A stretch of 61,456 nt of DNA from Candidatus Omnitrophota bacterium (GTDB lineage: Bacteria; Omnitrophota; Gorgyraeia; Gygaellales; Profunditerraquicolaceae): positions 1 to 61,456 of the forward strand of contig JAPLLY010000022.1 in assembly GCA_026387315.1 (NCBI GenBank), written 5' to 3'. A program made the position numbers and the translations under genes. Below the pieces are notes generated by a model, which worked only from the letters and a program-made list of their open reading frames with translations, made no database searches and had not been told where the DNA came from. Every line of letters starts with the position of its first letter. The stretch's first letter is position 1. This document shows, piece by piece, positions 8,308-17,839 of the stretch.

Positions 8308-8482
8308 TCGTCTACGTAGACGACACCCGCGCAATTCCAATCTGCGCGGGGTGCCATTCTATATTATTAACACCGGCGCAAGAGATTATTTTACAAACAC
8401 AACACCCGCGCAATACCAATTAGCGCGGGGTGTCTTGTCTACCTAGACAACACCAACGCAATTCCAATTAGCGCGGGGTGTC
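8308..8482. repeat. Cluster of three CACCCCGCGC palindromes with a leading mini-hairpin
   Basis: Three units of the form ACACC-(C/A)(G/A)CGC-AATNCCAATTA-GCGCG-GGTGT lie in a row. Units 1 and 3 are each preceded by a 6-bp hairpin: TCGTCT-acgt-AGACGA at 8308-8323 and TTGTCT-acct-AGACAA before the third. Other clusters are at 50218-50305 and 57917-58012. The first hairpin overlaps the rsfS ribosome site. Confidence 0.85.
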
Positions 8483-8486
8483 TCTC

Positions 8487-8639
8487 TTACTTAGCTTTTC
8501 CTAAAATCTTATACATCCCGGTACCGCATTCAGGGCATTTACCTTTCATTGCTAGGCGGCCGTTTTTCATGGTAACCTTCTCCTCATCCTTCATTGATTT
8601 TTTCCCTTTACATTTCACGCAATATCCTGTTTCTGCCAT
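8487..8639 (-). CDS. DUF5679 family small zinc-binding protein
   Basis: 50 residues, too short for many gene finders but well supported: strong ribosome site AGGAGG before the ATG, its own promoter, and the pattern 'YCVKCKGKK' ... 'KNGRLAMKGKCPECGT' which matches DUF5679 as I know it. Two C-x2-C pairs (7/10 and 35/38) should hold one zinc ion. The role is unknown; proteins of this type are common in Chloroflexi, archaea and candidate phyla. It lies upstream of the repeat cluster and rsfS. Confidence 0.85.
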   Translation of the reverse strand: MAETGYCVKCKGKKSMKDEEKVTMKNGRLAMKGKCPECGTGMYKILGKAK

Positions 8640-8683
8640 TTGTTTCCTCCTTTTTATGCTACACGCATGAACACATTAATCTA

Positions 8684-8712
8684 ATTTTAACATAGGAAAA
8701 TTTTGATGTCAA
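8684..8712 (-). promoter_or_regulatory. Sigma-70 type promoter for the DUF5679 gene
   Basis: On the minus strand TTGACA (8707-8712), 17-base spacer and TAAAAT (8684-8689) lie 45 bases before the ATG. One mismatch in the -10 box. Confidence 0.7.
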
Positions 8713-8794
8713 ATTATTAATGAGGAAAACGCGGGGACCTAATTCTCTCCCTTATTTAGGGCCGATTTTATTCTCCCTCAAGCATGCCTTCCTT

Positions 8795-9778
8795 TCATCG
8801 AATGTTTTCTTCTATTTCACCGACAATCTCTTCCAGCAAATCTTCTAAGGTAACTAAACCTAAGGCCAACTTATTCTTATCCACAATAATGGCAATCTGC
8901 ATCTTCTCGGCTTGAAACTTCCTGAGCAGCTCGCTCACCCGCATTGAGCCTGAAACAAAACAAGCCCCGTGGAGCAGGTCTGGCAATAGAAATAAGCCTT
9001 TTTCGCGCAAGATATACAAAAGATCGCGGGCATAAACTATACCCACGATACTATCCTTACGCCCGCTATATACCGGAAGCCGGGCATGCCCTTCTTCCAC
9101 AAAGATATTCAGTAGATCATCGGAATTAATATTAATGTTTACCGCAATGATTTTATCCTTGGGAACCATGACATCGGTAAGTTTAGTATCTCCGAATTCA
9201 AAGATACGGTGGAGCATCTTGCGCTCCCCTTCACTTAAAACCCCTTCTTCCTGGCCCATCTCAATCATAGTTTTTAATTCCTCTACCGTAATCAGAGGAG
9301 ATCTTTTAGCGGCATCCGCTCCAAATATTTTTAAAATAAAATTACTGATTGCGATAAAAAATACGATAAAGGGCTTTAAAATTATAAGCACCACCTCCAT
9401 CAACGGCGCGGTAAACAAAGAAACCTTTTCCGCGTGCTTGGCGGAAAGTATTTTGGGAGTCACTTCGCAGAAAATAAGTAAAAATAAAGTCGTCACAAAA
9501 GTAGAAACCACTACACCCCAACGATACCCATAAACCTGGACGAATATCCCGGTGACAATCGATGAAACAGCAATATTCACCAGATTGTTGCCGATAAGTA
9601 TGGCCGCGATCACCTTGTCCAATTTAGCCGTTAACCGCCCAACACTCTGGGCGCGTTTGACCCTCTGCTGAAGCATATGGCGCAGCCGGATTTTACTTAA
9701 TCCGATAATCGCCGTCTCCGATGCCGAAAAGAAGAAAGAAATTACCGCCAAAATTAATAAAATTAAGAAAATAATCAT
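8795..9778 (-). CDS. CNNM/DUF21 membrane protein with CBS pair (HlyC/CorC-type)
   Basis: 327 residues. The N-terminal half is the DUF21 transmembrane domain: hydrophobic segments at about 2-20, 58-76, 88-110 and 128-150, with 'FSASETAI' in the first, the family's signature. Two CBS motifs follow ('VMVPKDKIIAV', 'ARLPVYSGRKDSIVGIVYARDLL', 'LGLVTLEDLLEEIVGEI'). Relatives transport or sense Mg2+/Co2+ in a nucleotide-dependent way; many are annotated hemolysin. The C-terminal transporter-associated domain found in longer members is absent, so the protein ends with the CBS pair. The gene begins 1 base after the M16 peptidase stop and is probably in the trp operon transcript. Confidence 0.88.
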   Translation of the reverse strand: MIIFLILLILAVISFFFSASETAIIGLSKIRLRHMLQQRVKRAQSVGRLTAKLDKVIAAILIGNNLVNIAVSSIVTGIFVQVYGYRWGVVVSTFVTTLFLLIFCEVTPKILSAKHAEKVSLFTAPLMEVVLIILKPFIVFFIAISNFILKIFGADAAKRSPLITVEELKTMIEMGQEEGVLSEGERKMLHRIFEFGDTKLTDVMVPKDKIIAVNININSDDLLNIFVEEGHARLPVYSGRKDSIVGIVYARDLLYILREKGLFLLPDLLHGACFVSGSMRVSELLRKFQAEKMQIAIIVDKNKLALGLVTLEDLLEEIVGEIEENIR

Positions 9779-9779
9779 C

Positions 9780-11051
9780 TTAGTAATTTAAATTTAATTT
9801 ACCATAAATCTGTTTTTCGCTTTTGGCCAGCGGCCCGATAAGAGCAAGGTTAATAATTTTATCCTCAAATATCTGCCTGGCCGCTACTCTGACATCCTCA
9901 GGGCAAACCTGATTTACCTCTTTAATAATCTGCTCTAAAGAATACACTTTATCTAAACAGGCAACACTCTCTCCCATCCACAACATATATTCCATAGTAT
10001 CCTCTAACGCCAAACTCAACTGCCCCAGGTAAAACTCTTTTGCCCGCTTAAATTCATCTTTAGTCACCAGGGATTTTTTAGTCCTGCCCAGTTCCTGAAA
10101 AATTAAACCCAGGCAATCCGGGACTTTACGGTTATCAATCCCGGCGTGCACTAAGAATACTCCGGTGTCATGATAACGTTTGAGCCCGGTGCCAATCTCA
10201 TAAGCTAACCCTCTTTTTTCCCGAACTTCATTAAAAAGCCGGCTAGACATATTCGCGCCTAGAATTATGTGCAAAATTGCCTGGGCATGCCTTAAAGGGT
10301 GATTACGCTTCAAGGCATGGAAACCTAAAGCCATATGAGTCTGCTCAGTATCTTTATGGAAAATCTTTAGCTGCGGCTTAACCTGAGCTTGTTGAGCTTT
10401 AAGAAAGACATTTAATTTGGCACTCTCAAACGGTGTAAAAATAGCCGAGACTTTTTTTACCAACGAATCATCATCCAGTAATCCCGCCGCGCTGATTACA
10501 ATATTAGCCGGAGTATAGTGACTGGCTTGAAAAGATTTTAAAACATTCCGGCTAATATTATTTACGGTTTCCACCGTCCCAATTACCGGTGAACCCAAAG
10601 CTTGCCGCGGCCAAAGCAGTTCATCCAGCAATTCATAGACATAACTTTGCGGAAGATCCCGGTACATCTTTAATTCTTCCAAAACCACGGCCTTCTCTTT
10701 TTCGATATCCACGGGCTTCAGGCAGGGATTAATTACCATGTCCGATAAAATATCTAAAGCGCATGCCAAATAACGGTGGGGAATCTTAACCAGATAACAG
10801 GTGAGCTCCTCAGAAGTAAAACCATTCAACGAGCCGCCTACTCCTTCGATTGATTCTTTGATCGCGCGGCAAGAGTATTTTTTACTGCCTTTAAAAAGCA
10901 AATGCTCCAGAAAATGCGAAATACCTTTTTGCTCGGCCGGCTCATAACGGCTGCCGATATTGATCCAGATTCCCAAAGATACGGATTGCACGCTGCTTGA
11001 ACGCTTAGTGATTATTCTTAAACCATTATTTAGCTTTTGTCTTTTATACAT
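9780..11051 (-). CDS. M16 family zinc peptidase
   Basis: 423 residues. The inverted zinc motif HFLEH (46-50) and Glu126, 76 residues after His50, make the complete HxxEH-x76-E metal site, so it should be active. The rest is the usual second M16 half with 'SSRLFNEVREKRGLAYEI'. Its length is that of single-pair M16 proteins such as the processing-peptidase-like enzymes next to bacterial polynucleotide phosphorylase genes. No signal peptide, so cytoplasmic. The ATG at 11051 overlaps the trpA stop by 8 bases and has GGAGG upstream, so translation is coupled to trpA. Confidence 0.9.
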   Translation of the reverse strand: MYKRQKLNNGLRIITKRSSSVQSVSLGIWINIGSRYEPAEQKGISHFLEHLLFKGSKKYSCRAIKESIEGVGGSLNGFTSEELTCYLVKIPHRYLACALDILSDMVINPCLKPVDIEKEKAVVLEELKMYRDLPQSYVYELLDELLWPRQALGSPVIGTVETVNNISRNVLKSFQASHYTPANIVISAAGLLDDDSLVKKVSAIFTPFESAKLNVFLKAQQAQVKPQLKIFHKDTEQTHMALGFHALKRNHPLRHAQAILHIILGANMSSRLFNEVREKRGLAYEIGTGLKRYHDTGVFLVHAGIDNRKVPDCLGLIFQELGRTKKSLVTKDEFKRAKEFYLGQLSLALEDTMEYMLWMGESVACLDKVYSLEQIIKEVNQVCPEDVRVAARQIFEDKIINLALIGPLAKSEKQIYGKLNLNY

Positions 11052-11832
11052 TACTCAAGCCTCCTACAAAGCTGCCTACTCTTTGTACTAAATTACGTTT
11101 GCCCATATTTTCTTTAATCTTAGCGACAATCGCGCTGCCAATAATTACTCCGTCAGAAATCTTGCGCACTTGCCTAACTTGCTGAGCGCAAGATATACCA
11201 AATCCCACGCAAACCGGCTTAGTGGTTAATTTCTTAACCGCGGCCAACTTGATTTTTAAATCCGCAGCCAAGCTCTTGCGGCTGCCGGTTACCCCGGTCA
11301 AGGAAACATAATAAATAAAACCGCGGGCAACTTTTAAGATGGCTTTGATCCGCGCCGCAGAGCTGGTCGGGCTAATAAAACAAATATTAACTAAGCCTTT
11401 TTGGTTAGCATAACGGCTAAACTCTCTGGCTTCTTCGTATGGCAAATCCGGGATAATTATTCCATCCACTCCGGCAGCCACAGCTTGATCCACAAAATTT
11501 TTCTCTCCAAAACAAAAAACCGGGTTGTAATAAGTCATCAGGCATATCGGCAGGCTGGTATGCTTGCGCAATTGCCTTACTAAATCTAAAATCTTTACCA
11601 AGTTGGTTCCTTGGCCTAAAGAATACCCTGAGGCCTCCTGAATCATTGGCCCATCAGCCAAAGGATCAGAAAAAGGCACGCCCAGTTCAATTATATCTAC
11701 TCCATTTTTCTCGAATGTAATGACCAGCCTGGCGGTCGTAGATAAATCCGGATAACCGGCGGTTATAAAAGCAATAAACGCTTTTTTATTCTGGTTCTTT
11801 AGTTGAATAAATTTTTTATCAATGCGATTCAT
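11044..11832 (-). CDS. trpA: Tryptophan synthase alpha chain
   Basis: Cleaves indole-3-glycerol phosphate and passes indole to TrpB. I choose the ATG at 11830-11832 (262 residues, normal length) over an upstream TTG because family members start here and an AAGGA site lies 6 bases before. With this start the catalytic pair falls at Glu49 ('[11 protein letters not shown]') and Asp60, the same numbers as in the Salmonella enzyme. The start overlaps the trpB stop by 14 bases, so the two subunits are translationally coupled as expected for a complex. Confidence 0.95.
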   Translation of the reverse strand: MNRIDKKFIQLKNQNKKAFIAFITAGYPDLSTTARLVITFEKNGVDIIELGVPFSDPLADGPMIQEASGYSLGQGTNLVKILDLVRQLRKHTSLPICLMTYYNPVFCFGEKNFVDQAVAAGVDGIIIPDLPYEEAREFSRYANQKGLVNICFISPTSSAARIKAILKVARGFIYYVSLTGVTGSRKSLAADLKIKLAAVKKLTTKPVCVGFGISCAQQVRQVRKISDGVIIGSAIVAKIKENMGKRNLVQRVGSFVGGLSNV

Positions 11833-12994
11833 GCAAGTCCTTATCTCCTCTTCCGGAGAGGCAAACAATAACTAAGGCCTCCTTATTAATCAGCCTTTTG
11901 GATTTTTTTAGATAGTCAATCGCGTGCGCGGATTCCAATGCCGGGATAATCCCCTCAACCAAAGATAATAATTTAAATCCTTCCTGAGCCTCTTGATCGG
12001 TAATCGCCGCGTAATTGGCCCGCCTTATTTGCTGATAATAAGCATGCTCTGGCCCTACCCCCGGATAATCTAAGCCGGCGGCAACAGAATGCGCGTTCTT
12101 AATCTGGCCGAATTTATCCTCTAAAATTTTTGACTTAGAGCCATGCAAAACTCCGGTTGAGCCGCAGCCTAAGCTGGCGGAATGTTTACCCGAAGCTAAC
12201 CCTAAACCAGCAGCTTCCACGCCAATCATTTTTACATTTAAATCATTATAGAAGGGGTGAAATAAACCGATGGCATTACTGCCGCCGCCAACACAAGCTA
12301 CCAAATAGTCCGGCAAACGTTTTTCTTTTTTTAATATTTGCGCTCTGGCCTCGTTTCCGATCACACATTGAAAATTTCGCACCATTTCAGGATACGGATG
12401 CGGCCCGGCAACCGTACCAATAACATAATGCGTATTACGCACATTAGTTACCCAATCCCGCAAAGCTTGGGTCATCGCGTCTTTTAAAGTTTGGGTCCCG
12501 CTTTTAACGCTAATGACATTAGCCCCCAGCAATTTCATGCGCATCACATTTAAAGCCTGGCGATGAATGTCCTGTTCTCCCATATAGACATCACAGGCCA
12601 ACCCGAATAAAGCCGCCACCGTAGCCGTAGCTACTCCATGCTGGCCTGCCCCGGTTTCGGCAATTAATCTCTTTTTACCCATCCTCACCGCTAAAAGCAC
12701 CTGGCCTAAAGTATTATTAATTTTATGCGCGCCCGTATGCAAAAGATCCTCTCGTTTTAAATAGACTTTTTTTATTCCCAAATATTGGCTTAAGTTTTTG
12801 GCTAAATATAACGGGGTGGGCCGGCCAGCGTACTCGTTCAAATAATAAGTAAGCTCTTTAGCGAAATTTTTATCTTTCTTGGCTTTAGAATACTCATTTT
12901 CTAATTCATCCAGGGCATAAATCAGCGTCTCCGGAACAAACCTTCCTCCGAAGGAACCAAAATGCCCGCTTTTATCCGGCAGCTTATTTTTCAT
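11819..12994 (-). CDS. trpB: Tryptophan synthase beta chain
   Basis: 391 residues, PLP enzyme that joins indole and serine. '[13 protein letters not shown]' and '[14 protein letters not shown]' with the PLP lysine at residue 91, then the phosphate-binding '[10 protein letters not shown]'. The short, standard TrpB1 type that partners TrpA, which follows with an overlap. Upstream (4 bases) is a zinc-ribbon membrane protein that separates it from trpF. Confidence 0.96.
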   Translation of the reverse strand: MKNKLPDKSGHFGSFGGRFVPETLIYALDELENEYSKAKKDKNFAKELTYYLNEYAGRPTPLYLAKNLSQYLGIKKVYLKREDLLHTGAHKINNTLGQVLLAVRMGKKRLIAETGAGQHGVATATVAALFGLACDVYMGEQDIHRQALNVMRMKLLGANVISVKSGTQTLKDAMTQALRDWVTNVRNTHYVIGTVAGPHPYPEMVRNFQCVIGNEARAQILKKEKRLPDYLVACVGGGSNAIGLFHPFYNDLNVKMIGVEAAGLGLASGKHSASLGCGSTGVLHGSKSKILEDKFGQIKNAHSVAAGLDYPGVGPEHAYYQQIRRANYAAITDQEAQEGFKLLSLVEGIIPALESAHAIDYLKKSKRLINKEALVIVCLSGRGDKDLHESH

Positions 12995-12998
12995 TTTT

Positions 12999-13352
12999 TT
13001 AGAAAGTAACTCTTTGATAATCTTTTAATGAATCATTGCTCAAAAACTCTCTTAAACTTCGGAATCCCTCTCCCAGACCATTGAACATTTCCTGCGCCCC
13101 GGAGGAAGTAAAAGGTAAATTAAGGTGCGGCAAATTTGCCTGCCAAGCCAACATTTTATAGATTAAAGCATTATACGCGAAAGAAACAAGATAAATAAAA
13201 ACTCCGCTTAACAAAACAAAACCCGCCAAGGCAAACAAACAACCAAACAGACAATTTAGGGCTTTATTCTTTTTCTTTAAGAACTCACCACAATACCTGC
13301 ATTTTATGGCTTCGTCTTGAATTTCTTCCGCGCAAAACGGGCATTTTTTCAT
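12999..13352 (-). CDS. Zinc-ribbon membrane protein inside the trp operon
   Basis: 117 residues. The N-terminal '[22 protein letters not shown]' region without more than its two C-x2-C pairs (residues 4/7 and 18/21) is a zinc ribbon found at the front of many unrelated small bacterial membrane proteins. One or two hydrophobic segments follow (about 34-58). The C-terminal 50 residues have no motif. It ends 4 bases before trpB and follows trpF after two repeats. No link to tryptophan is evident; likely a passenger or a membrane-associated accessory protein. Confidence 0.75.
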   Translation of the reverse strand: MKKCPFCAEEIQDEAIKCRYCGEFLKKKNKALNCLFGCLFALAGFVLLSGVFIYLVSFAYNALIYKMLAWQANLPHLNLPFTSSGAQEMFNGLGEGFRSLREFLSNDSLKDYQRVTF

Positions 13353-13371
13353 TAGAAAATCCCGAGAATCC

Positions 13372-13403
13372 CGGGGACGGTTCTCTTAAGAGAACCGTCC
13401 CCG
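13372..13403. repeat. Perfect 32-bp GGGGACGGTTCT palindrome
   Basis: CGGGGACGGTTCTCTT followed at once by its exact complement, centred on TTAA. A loop-free version of the element at 4187-4237. Confidence 0.9.
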
Positions 13404-13415
13404 TGTTTTTCTTTA

Positions 13416-13477
13416 CGGGCGGCTTGGGTGTTTTCGCAGCGCGTCAGGGCGAGAAAATACCCAAGACAGGACCCGCT
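13416..13477. repeat. Short GCGGGT...CAGGACCCGC element
   Basis: About 60 bases with inner arms CTTGGGTGTTTTC and GAAAATACCCAAG and an end CAGGACCCGC. Nearly the same unit is at 37997-38058. Its right end runs into the trpF stop codon (TAG at 13476-13478). Confidence 0.8.
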
Positions 13478-14099
13478 AAAATTGAGCAAACTTTACTGTC
13501 TGAATAAACTTTTGAATCTTCCGATGATCTTTCTTGCCAGGACGCAACTCTAAAGAACTGGAAACATCCACCCAATCGGGTTTTAATAATTTAACTGCCT
13601 TGCGGACATTGCCCGCGGTTAACCCTCCGGATACAAATACAACCGGCTTCATTTTAGCTGCTTGCGCAAGTATTTTCCAGTTAAATTTATTTCCTGTACC
13701 GCCAGCTTGAGTATTGGAAAAACTGTCAAATAAATAAGCAAAGGTTTTATATTTAGATATGCCTTCTAGATCTTCCTGCTTACTTATTCTAAATGCCTTA
13801 ATCACTTTATAGCCTTTAAATTTTTTACAATATTCAGGCGATTCTTGGCCATGAAACTGCAGCATATCTAAGCCGCAAAGCTGGGCAATTTTTTTTACGG
13901 TGGAAACTTTTTCATCAACAAAAACTCCTACCCGTTTAATTTTCTTCGGTAAAATTCCTGATATATTTACCGCTTTATCCGGACGGATATAGCGCGGGCT
14001 TTTTTTATAAAAAACAAATCCTAAAGCCTGCGCGCCGGCAAAAAAGCTAGCCAAGGCATCCTCTAAATTAGTAATCCCGCAAACTTTCACTTTAATCAT
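13476..14099 (-). CDS. trpF: Phosphoribosylanthranilate isomerase
   Basis: Third enzyme-step partner of the tryptophan pathway, converting PRA to CdRP. I take the ATG at 14097-14099 (207 residues, family length); the frame before it translates a repeat. With this start the catalytic Cys is residue 7 ('KVCGIT') and the general acid Asp is residue 125 ('LFDS'), matching the family. The stop TAG is formed where the coding sequence meets an inserted GCGGGTCCTG element, so the final residue or two may differ from the ancestral protein. A repeat also separates it from trpC. Confidence 0.93.
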   Translation of the reverse strand: MIKVKVCGITNLEDALASFFAGAQALGFVFYKKSPRYIRPDKAVNISGILPKKIKRVGVFVDEKVSTVKKIAQLCGLDMLQFHGQESPEYCKKFKGYKVIKAFRISKQEDLEGISKYKTFAYLFDSFSNTQAGGTGNKFNWKILAQAAKMKPVVFVSGGLTAGNVRKAVKLLKPDWVDVSSSLELRPGKKDHRKIQKFIQTVKFAQF

Positions 14100-14111
14100 A
14101 TCAATACCACA

Positions 14112-14197
14112 AGCGAGGGGTGACACGAAGGCGGGTCCCCTGCCGCCCGCAACATAAGTGAGGACGGCAGGGTGCCGCAGTGGCAGGACCCCGAGCC
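14112..14197. repeat. Divergent GGGTGAC...CAGGACCC element between trpC and trpF
   Basis: GC-rich stretch beginning GAGGGGTGACACGAAGG and ending GGCAGGACCCCGAG, with internal CTGCCG/CGGCAG inverted parts. The ends resemble those of the MITE-like family at 30885, 31808, 36566 and 37997, but the body differs. Confidence 0.55.
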
Positions 14198-14199
14198 CC

Positions 14200-14979
14200 T
14201 TACCATCCCATTACCTCTTCTACTTTGCCTTTAATATCCGAGGCCTCCATAAAGGCAGTGCCGATCAATACGCTGCTGGCCCCGAGAATCTTCAGGAACA
14301 AAACATCCTGAGCATTTTTAATCCCGCTCTCTACCACCACTATCTTTTCTCTGGGAATTAAAGTAAATAATTTTTCCGTGGTCTTAAAATCAATCTCCAG
14401 CGTGCGCAAAGACCGGTTATTAATTCCAATTATCGGAACCTTTAAACTAAGGACTTTCTTGAGCTCCTTCTCATCATGTACCTCAACCAGATAATCCAGG
14501 CCTAAGCTATCGGCAATCTGCATTAACTGGACAAGCTTGTCCTTAGTCAATAAATCCGCGATTAATAAAATCGCATCCGCTCCAAAATAACGGGATTCAT
14601 AAACCTGGTAGCTTTCTAAAATAAAATCTTTTCTCAAAATCGGAACGGTAATTATATTCTTGATTTGGTTTAGATAAGCCAGATTGCCGCTAAAGAAATC
14701 CTCCTCCGTTAATACGGAAACTGCCTGCACCCCTGCCTCTTGATAAAACCGGACAATTTCCTCTAAATTAAAATTCTGGCGGATAATTCCTTGGGAAGGT
14801 GAAGCCTGCTTAATTTCAGCAATCAGCGAGATCTGCTTAGGCTTGCTGATTGCCTCTTTAAACGGCCGGGTTGCCGGCAAACCGGCTAATTTAGCGATTA
14901 AATCCTCCTGACTAAGCTGCTGTTTAGCCAAAAGAATCCTTTCTTTCTTTTTTGCCACGATTTGTTTTAAAATATCCAT
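14200..14979 (-). CDS. trpC: Indole-3-glycerol phosphate synthase
   Basis: 259 residues, TIM-barrel enzyme closing the indole ring. 'SLIAEIKQASPSQG' contains the conserved Glu55 and Lys57 pair; 'VLTEEDFFSGN', 'PILRKDFI', 'LVEVHDEKEL' and 'GINNRSLRTLE' follow in the standard order. It is a stand-alone TrpC, not fused to TrpF. It starts 1 base after the trpD stop and ends before a repeat; trpG-trpD-trpC are tightly packed. Confidence 0.95.
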   Translation of the reverse strand: MDILKQIVAKKKERILLAKQQLSQEDLIAKLAGLPATRPFKEAISKPKQISLIAEIKQASPSQGIIRQNFNLEEIVRFYQEAGVQAVSVLTEEDFFSGNLAYLNQIKNIITVPILRKDFILESYQVYESRYFGADAILLIADLLTKDKLVQLMQIADSLGLDYLVEVHDEKELKKVLSLKVPIIGINNRSLRTLEIDFKTTEKLFTLIPREKIVVVESGIKNAQDVLFLKILGASSVLIGTAFMEASDIKGKVEEVMGW

Positions 14980-14980
14980 A

Positions 14981-15988
14981 TTATTGCGAATACTCCCTTA
15001 ACAGCTTAAGTTTTTCCAATGCCGCCCCGGAATCAATGGACACTTGCGCCAATTCTATTCCCAGGGCAATCGTATCCGCTTTATCCGCCGCGTAAATAGC
15101 GCAGCCGGCATTAAATAAAACAACATCCCTCCGGCTGCCCGGACTACCCGCCAAAATGTCTTGAGCGATTTTTACATTCTCAGCGATTGAGCCGCCGGAT
15201 AAATCACTTAAGCTTGCCCTCTTAAAACCAAAATCCTCCGGGACAATTTCATAATCTGTCAACAGGCCGCCTTTGACCTCGGTAACAAAAGTCCTATCTG
15301 CCGTCGTTACCTCATCTAAACCATCCGCGCCATGCACCACTAAAATATGCTTTGAACCTAAATTACGCAGGACTTCTGCCAGCGGCCTGACCCAGGCTTT
15401 AGAATATACGCCGATTAACTGATTCATGGCCCGCGCCGGGTTAATTAGCGGGCCTAAAATATTAAATATAGTTTTTCGCGCGATGCGTTTTCTTGCCGGC
15501 ATAACCTGGCGCATAGCTAGATGCAGGTTTGGCGCGAACAAAAAAGCAATTCCAATCTCCTGGAGGCATTTTTTAATTTTTCCCGTATCCATATTAATTT
15601 TAACACCCAAAGCTTCTAAGATATCCGCGCTGCCGCATTTACTGGATACGCAGCGATTGCCGTGTTTAGCCACGGTCACCCCGGCGCCGCTGGCGACCAA
15701 TGCGGTGATGGTTGAAATATTAAAGGTATTCTTTTTATCTCCCCCGGTGCCGCAGGTATCCAGTAGGTTAGGTTTATCTACGATAATCGGCTCAACATAT
15801 TTAAGCATGACATTTACCGCCGCGGTTAATTCCGCGACAGTCTCGCCTTTATCATTTAAAGAAGTTAAAAAAGCGATGATATCAACGGTATCCGCCGCGC
15901 CGCTTAAGATCTCCCGCATTACCTGCTGCATCTGCGAAGGCGAAAGATCTTTTTTATTCAGTAATTGCTTAATTAAATCTTTGATCAT
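14981..15988 (-). CDS. trpD: Anthranilate phosphoribosyltransferase
   Basis: 335 residues. Transfers phosphoribose from PRPP to anthranilate. Family signatures '[17 protein letters not shown]' and 'VTAKHGNR'-type '[17 protein letters not shown]' are present, with 'LGPLINPA' later. It overlaps the trpG stop by 4 bases, so the two are co-translated. Here TrpD is separate from the TrpG amidotransferase, unlike the fused enterobacterial version. Confidence 0.95.
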   Translation of the reverse strand: MIKDLIKQLLNKKDLSPSQMQQVMREILSGAADTVDIIAFLTSLNDKGETVAELTAAVNVMLKYVEPIIVDKPNLLDTCGTGGDKKNTFNISTITALVASGAGVTVAKHGNRCVSSKCGSADILEALGVKINMDTGKIKKCLQEIGIAFLFAPNLHLAMRQVMPARKRIARKTIFNILGPLINPARAMNQLIGVYSKAWVRPLAEVLRNLGSKHILVVHGADGLDEVTTADRTFVTEVKGGLLTDYEIVPEDFGFKRASLSDLSGGSIAENVKIAQDILAGSPGSRRDVVLFNAGCAIYAADKADTIALGIELAQVSIDSGAALEKLKLLREYSQ

Positions 15989-16551
15989 TTAAGTTTAATA
16001 AAATTATCCAGTATGGCTTTGCCGCATTTAGTCAATATAGATTCCGGGTGAAACTGCGCTCCCCAGAGAGGGTATTCCTTATGTTTTAGCCCCATAATTT
16101 CAGATTCTTTGGTCCAGGCGGTTATCTCCAGGCAAACCGGCAGGCTTTTGGCTTCTACTAATAAAGAATGATAACGCGTGGCCAAAAATGGATTAGGAAT
16201 ATTTTTAAAAATACCTTTTTTATTATGATAGATTTTAGAGGCCTTGCCATGCATCAGCCTGGCGGCTTGCACGATTTTACCACCGAAACAATAACCGATT
16301 GCCTGATGCCCCAGGCAAACTCCCAAAATAGGAATTTTCCCGCAAAATTCATTAATCACCGCGCAAGAAATACCCGCGCCTTCCGGCCGGCCTGGCCCCG
16401 GAGAAATAACTATTTTTCGCGGATTAAGTTTCTTAATATCCTCCAGGGTTAAGGCGTCATTGCGATAAACCTTAACCCGCTGCCCTAGTTCTCCTAAATA
16501 CTGCACCAGGTTATAGGTAAAAGAATCATAGTTATCGATCATTAAAATCAT
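15985..16551 (-). CDS. trpG: Anthranilate/aminodeoxychorismate synthase glutaminase subunit
   Basis: I take the ATG at 16549-16551, which forms ATGA with the murA stop; 188 residues. Class I glutamine amidotransferase: '[20 protein letters not shown]', the nucleophile in '[10 protein letters not shown]' and the His-Glu pair in 'QFHPES'. It gives ammonia to TrpE (or PabB). No trpE or pabB lies in the window, so which partner it serves cannot be read here; the trp neighbours suggest TrpE, and one subunit may serve both. Confidence 0.92.
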   Translation of the reverse strand: MILMIDNYDSFTYNLVQYLGELGQRVKVYRNDALTLEDIKKLNPRKIVISPGPGRPEGAGISCAVINEFCGKIPILGVCLGHQAIGYCFGGKIVQAARLMHGKASKIYHNKKGIFKNIPNPFLATRYHSLLVEAKSLPVCLEITAWTKESEIMGLKHKEYPLWGAQFHPESILTKCGKAILDNFIKLK

Positions 16552-17810
16552 TCTTTTTCTCTCCAAACTTTAGCGCCCAAATTAATCAACTTTTCTTCGA
16601 TAAATTCATATCCCCGCTCCAAATGATAAATCCTGGAAATGGATGTCTTCCCACGCGCGGCTAATCCGGCTAAAACTAAACCCGCAGAAGCACGCAGGTC
16701 GCTGGCCATCACCGGAGCGCCGGATAAACTTTTTATTCCCTCAACAATAGCATGCGGCCCTTCTCTTTGAATATGCGCGCCCATACGATTAAGCTCAGCA
16801 ACATGCATGAACCTATCCGGATAAATTTTTTCGGTAATTACGCTGATGCCTCCGGTGACTGACATTAAGCTCATCATCTGCGCCTGCATATCAGTAGGAA
16901 ATCCCGGATAAGGAAGCGTGGTAATATTTACCGATCTTAATTTTTTATTGCCTCTAACCCGCAAAGCTCCATCCACCGGCTCAAGGCGCGCGCCAGCTTC
17001 ATTTAATTTGTCAATTAAAGCCCCCAGGTGCTGATATCGCGCGTTTTTAATCAATACGTCTCCGCCGGTAATCAGAGCGGCTAAAATCAATGTTCCGGCC
17101 TCGATACGGTCAGAAATTATGGAATGTTCCGCGCCATGCAAATGTTTTACTCCCTCAATTTCAATCACCGGCGTGCCATGTCCTTTAATTTTCGCGCCCA
17201 TCTTAATTAAAAACTCCGCCAAATCTACCACTTCCGGCTCACAGGCCGCGGATTCAATTATCGTTTTGCCAGCCGCCAATACCGCAGCCATCATTACATT
17301 ATCCGTGGCTAAAACTGATGAACCGTAGACTCCACCCAAATAGATATAAGCACCGCGCAATTTATTGGCCTTAGCCAGCACATAACCTGAATCAATACTA
17401 ATATCAGCGCCCAAAGCCCGGATGCCTTTAAGATGCAAGTCAACCGGCCGCACGCCGATCACGCAGCCTCCGGGAAGAGAAACTTTGGCTTTTTTCAATT
17501 TACCTAGAAGCGGGCCTAGAACGCAAAATGAGGCACGCATGGTCGAAACTAATTTATATTCGGCAATATAATTTGGAGCCTTACCCGCGGTAACGCTAAC
17601 CCTGCCTTTATCAAACTCCGCAATCTTGCCCAAGGCGCGTAAGATCTTAAGCATACTATGGGTATCGCGCAGATTCGGCACGCCTTTAATTATACAGGGT
17701 TCATCCGTAAGCAAGGCCGCCGCCAGAATCGGCAACACGGCATTTTTTGCCCCGGAAACCGTAACCTCGCCTTTTAATTTCACTCCGCCTTCAATAATCA
17801 ATTTATCCAT
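16548..17810 (-). CDS. murA: UDP-N-acetylglucosamine enolpyruvyl transferase
   Basis: First committed step of peptidoglycan synthesis. Start taken at the ATG 17808-17810 ('MDKLIIEGG', 420 residues). The numbering then agrees with E. coli MurA: Lys22-Asn23 in 'SGAKNAVLP' and catalytic Cys115 in '[15 protein letters not shown]'. Cys rather than Asp at 115 predicts fosfomycin sensitivity. It heads the trp gene run and overlaps trpG by 4 bases, so cell-wall and tryptophan genes share a transcript here. Confidence 0.95.
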   Translation of the reverse strand: MDKLIIEGGVKLKGEVTVSGAKNAVLPILAAALLTDEPCIIKGVPNLRDTHSMLKILRALGKIAEFDKGRVSVTAGKAPNYIAEYKLVSTMRASFCVLGPLLGKLKKAKVSLPGGCVIGVRPVDLHLKGIRALGADISIDSGYVLAKANKLRGAYIYLGGVYGSSVLATDNVMMAAVLAAGKTIIESAACEPEVVDLAEFLIKMGAKIKGHGTPVIEIEGVKHLHGAEHSIISDRIEAGTLILAALITGGDVLIKNARYQHLGALIDKLNEAGARLEPVDGALRVRGNKKLRSVNITTLPYPGFPTDMQAQMMSLMSVTGGISVITEKIYPDRFMHVAELNRMGAHIQREGPHAIVEGIKSLSGAPVMASDLRASAGLVLAGLAARGKTSISRIYHLERGYEFIEEKLINLGAKVWREKE

Positions 17811-17839
17811 ATGCTTAGATTCCAAATTCTAAACTCTAA

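Noticed and set aside
8211-8423. Plus-strand frame over the rsfS start and palindromes
   Set aside because: Overlaps rsfS, which has clear family motifs on the other strand; its tail is palindrome sequence.
8308-8482. CRISPR array
   Set aside because: Repeated palindromes but no regular spacers, only three irregular units, no cas genes.
13372-13403. Rho-independent terminator
   Set aside because: Perfect palindrome but no T run on the minus strand, where the trp genes are read; it is a dispersed element.
15426-15992. 188-codon plus-strand frame over trpD
   Set aside because: Shadow of trpD.
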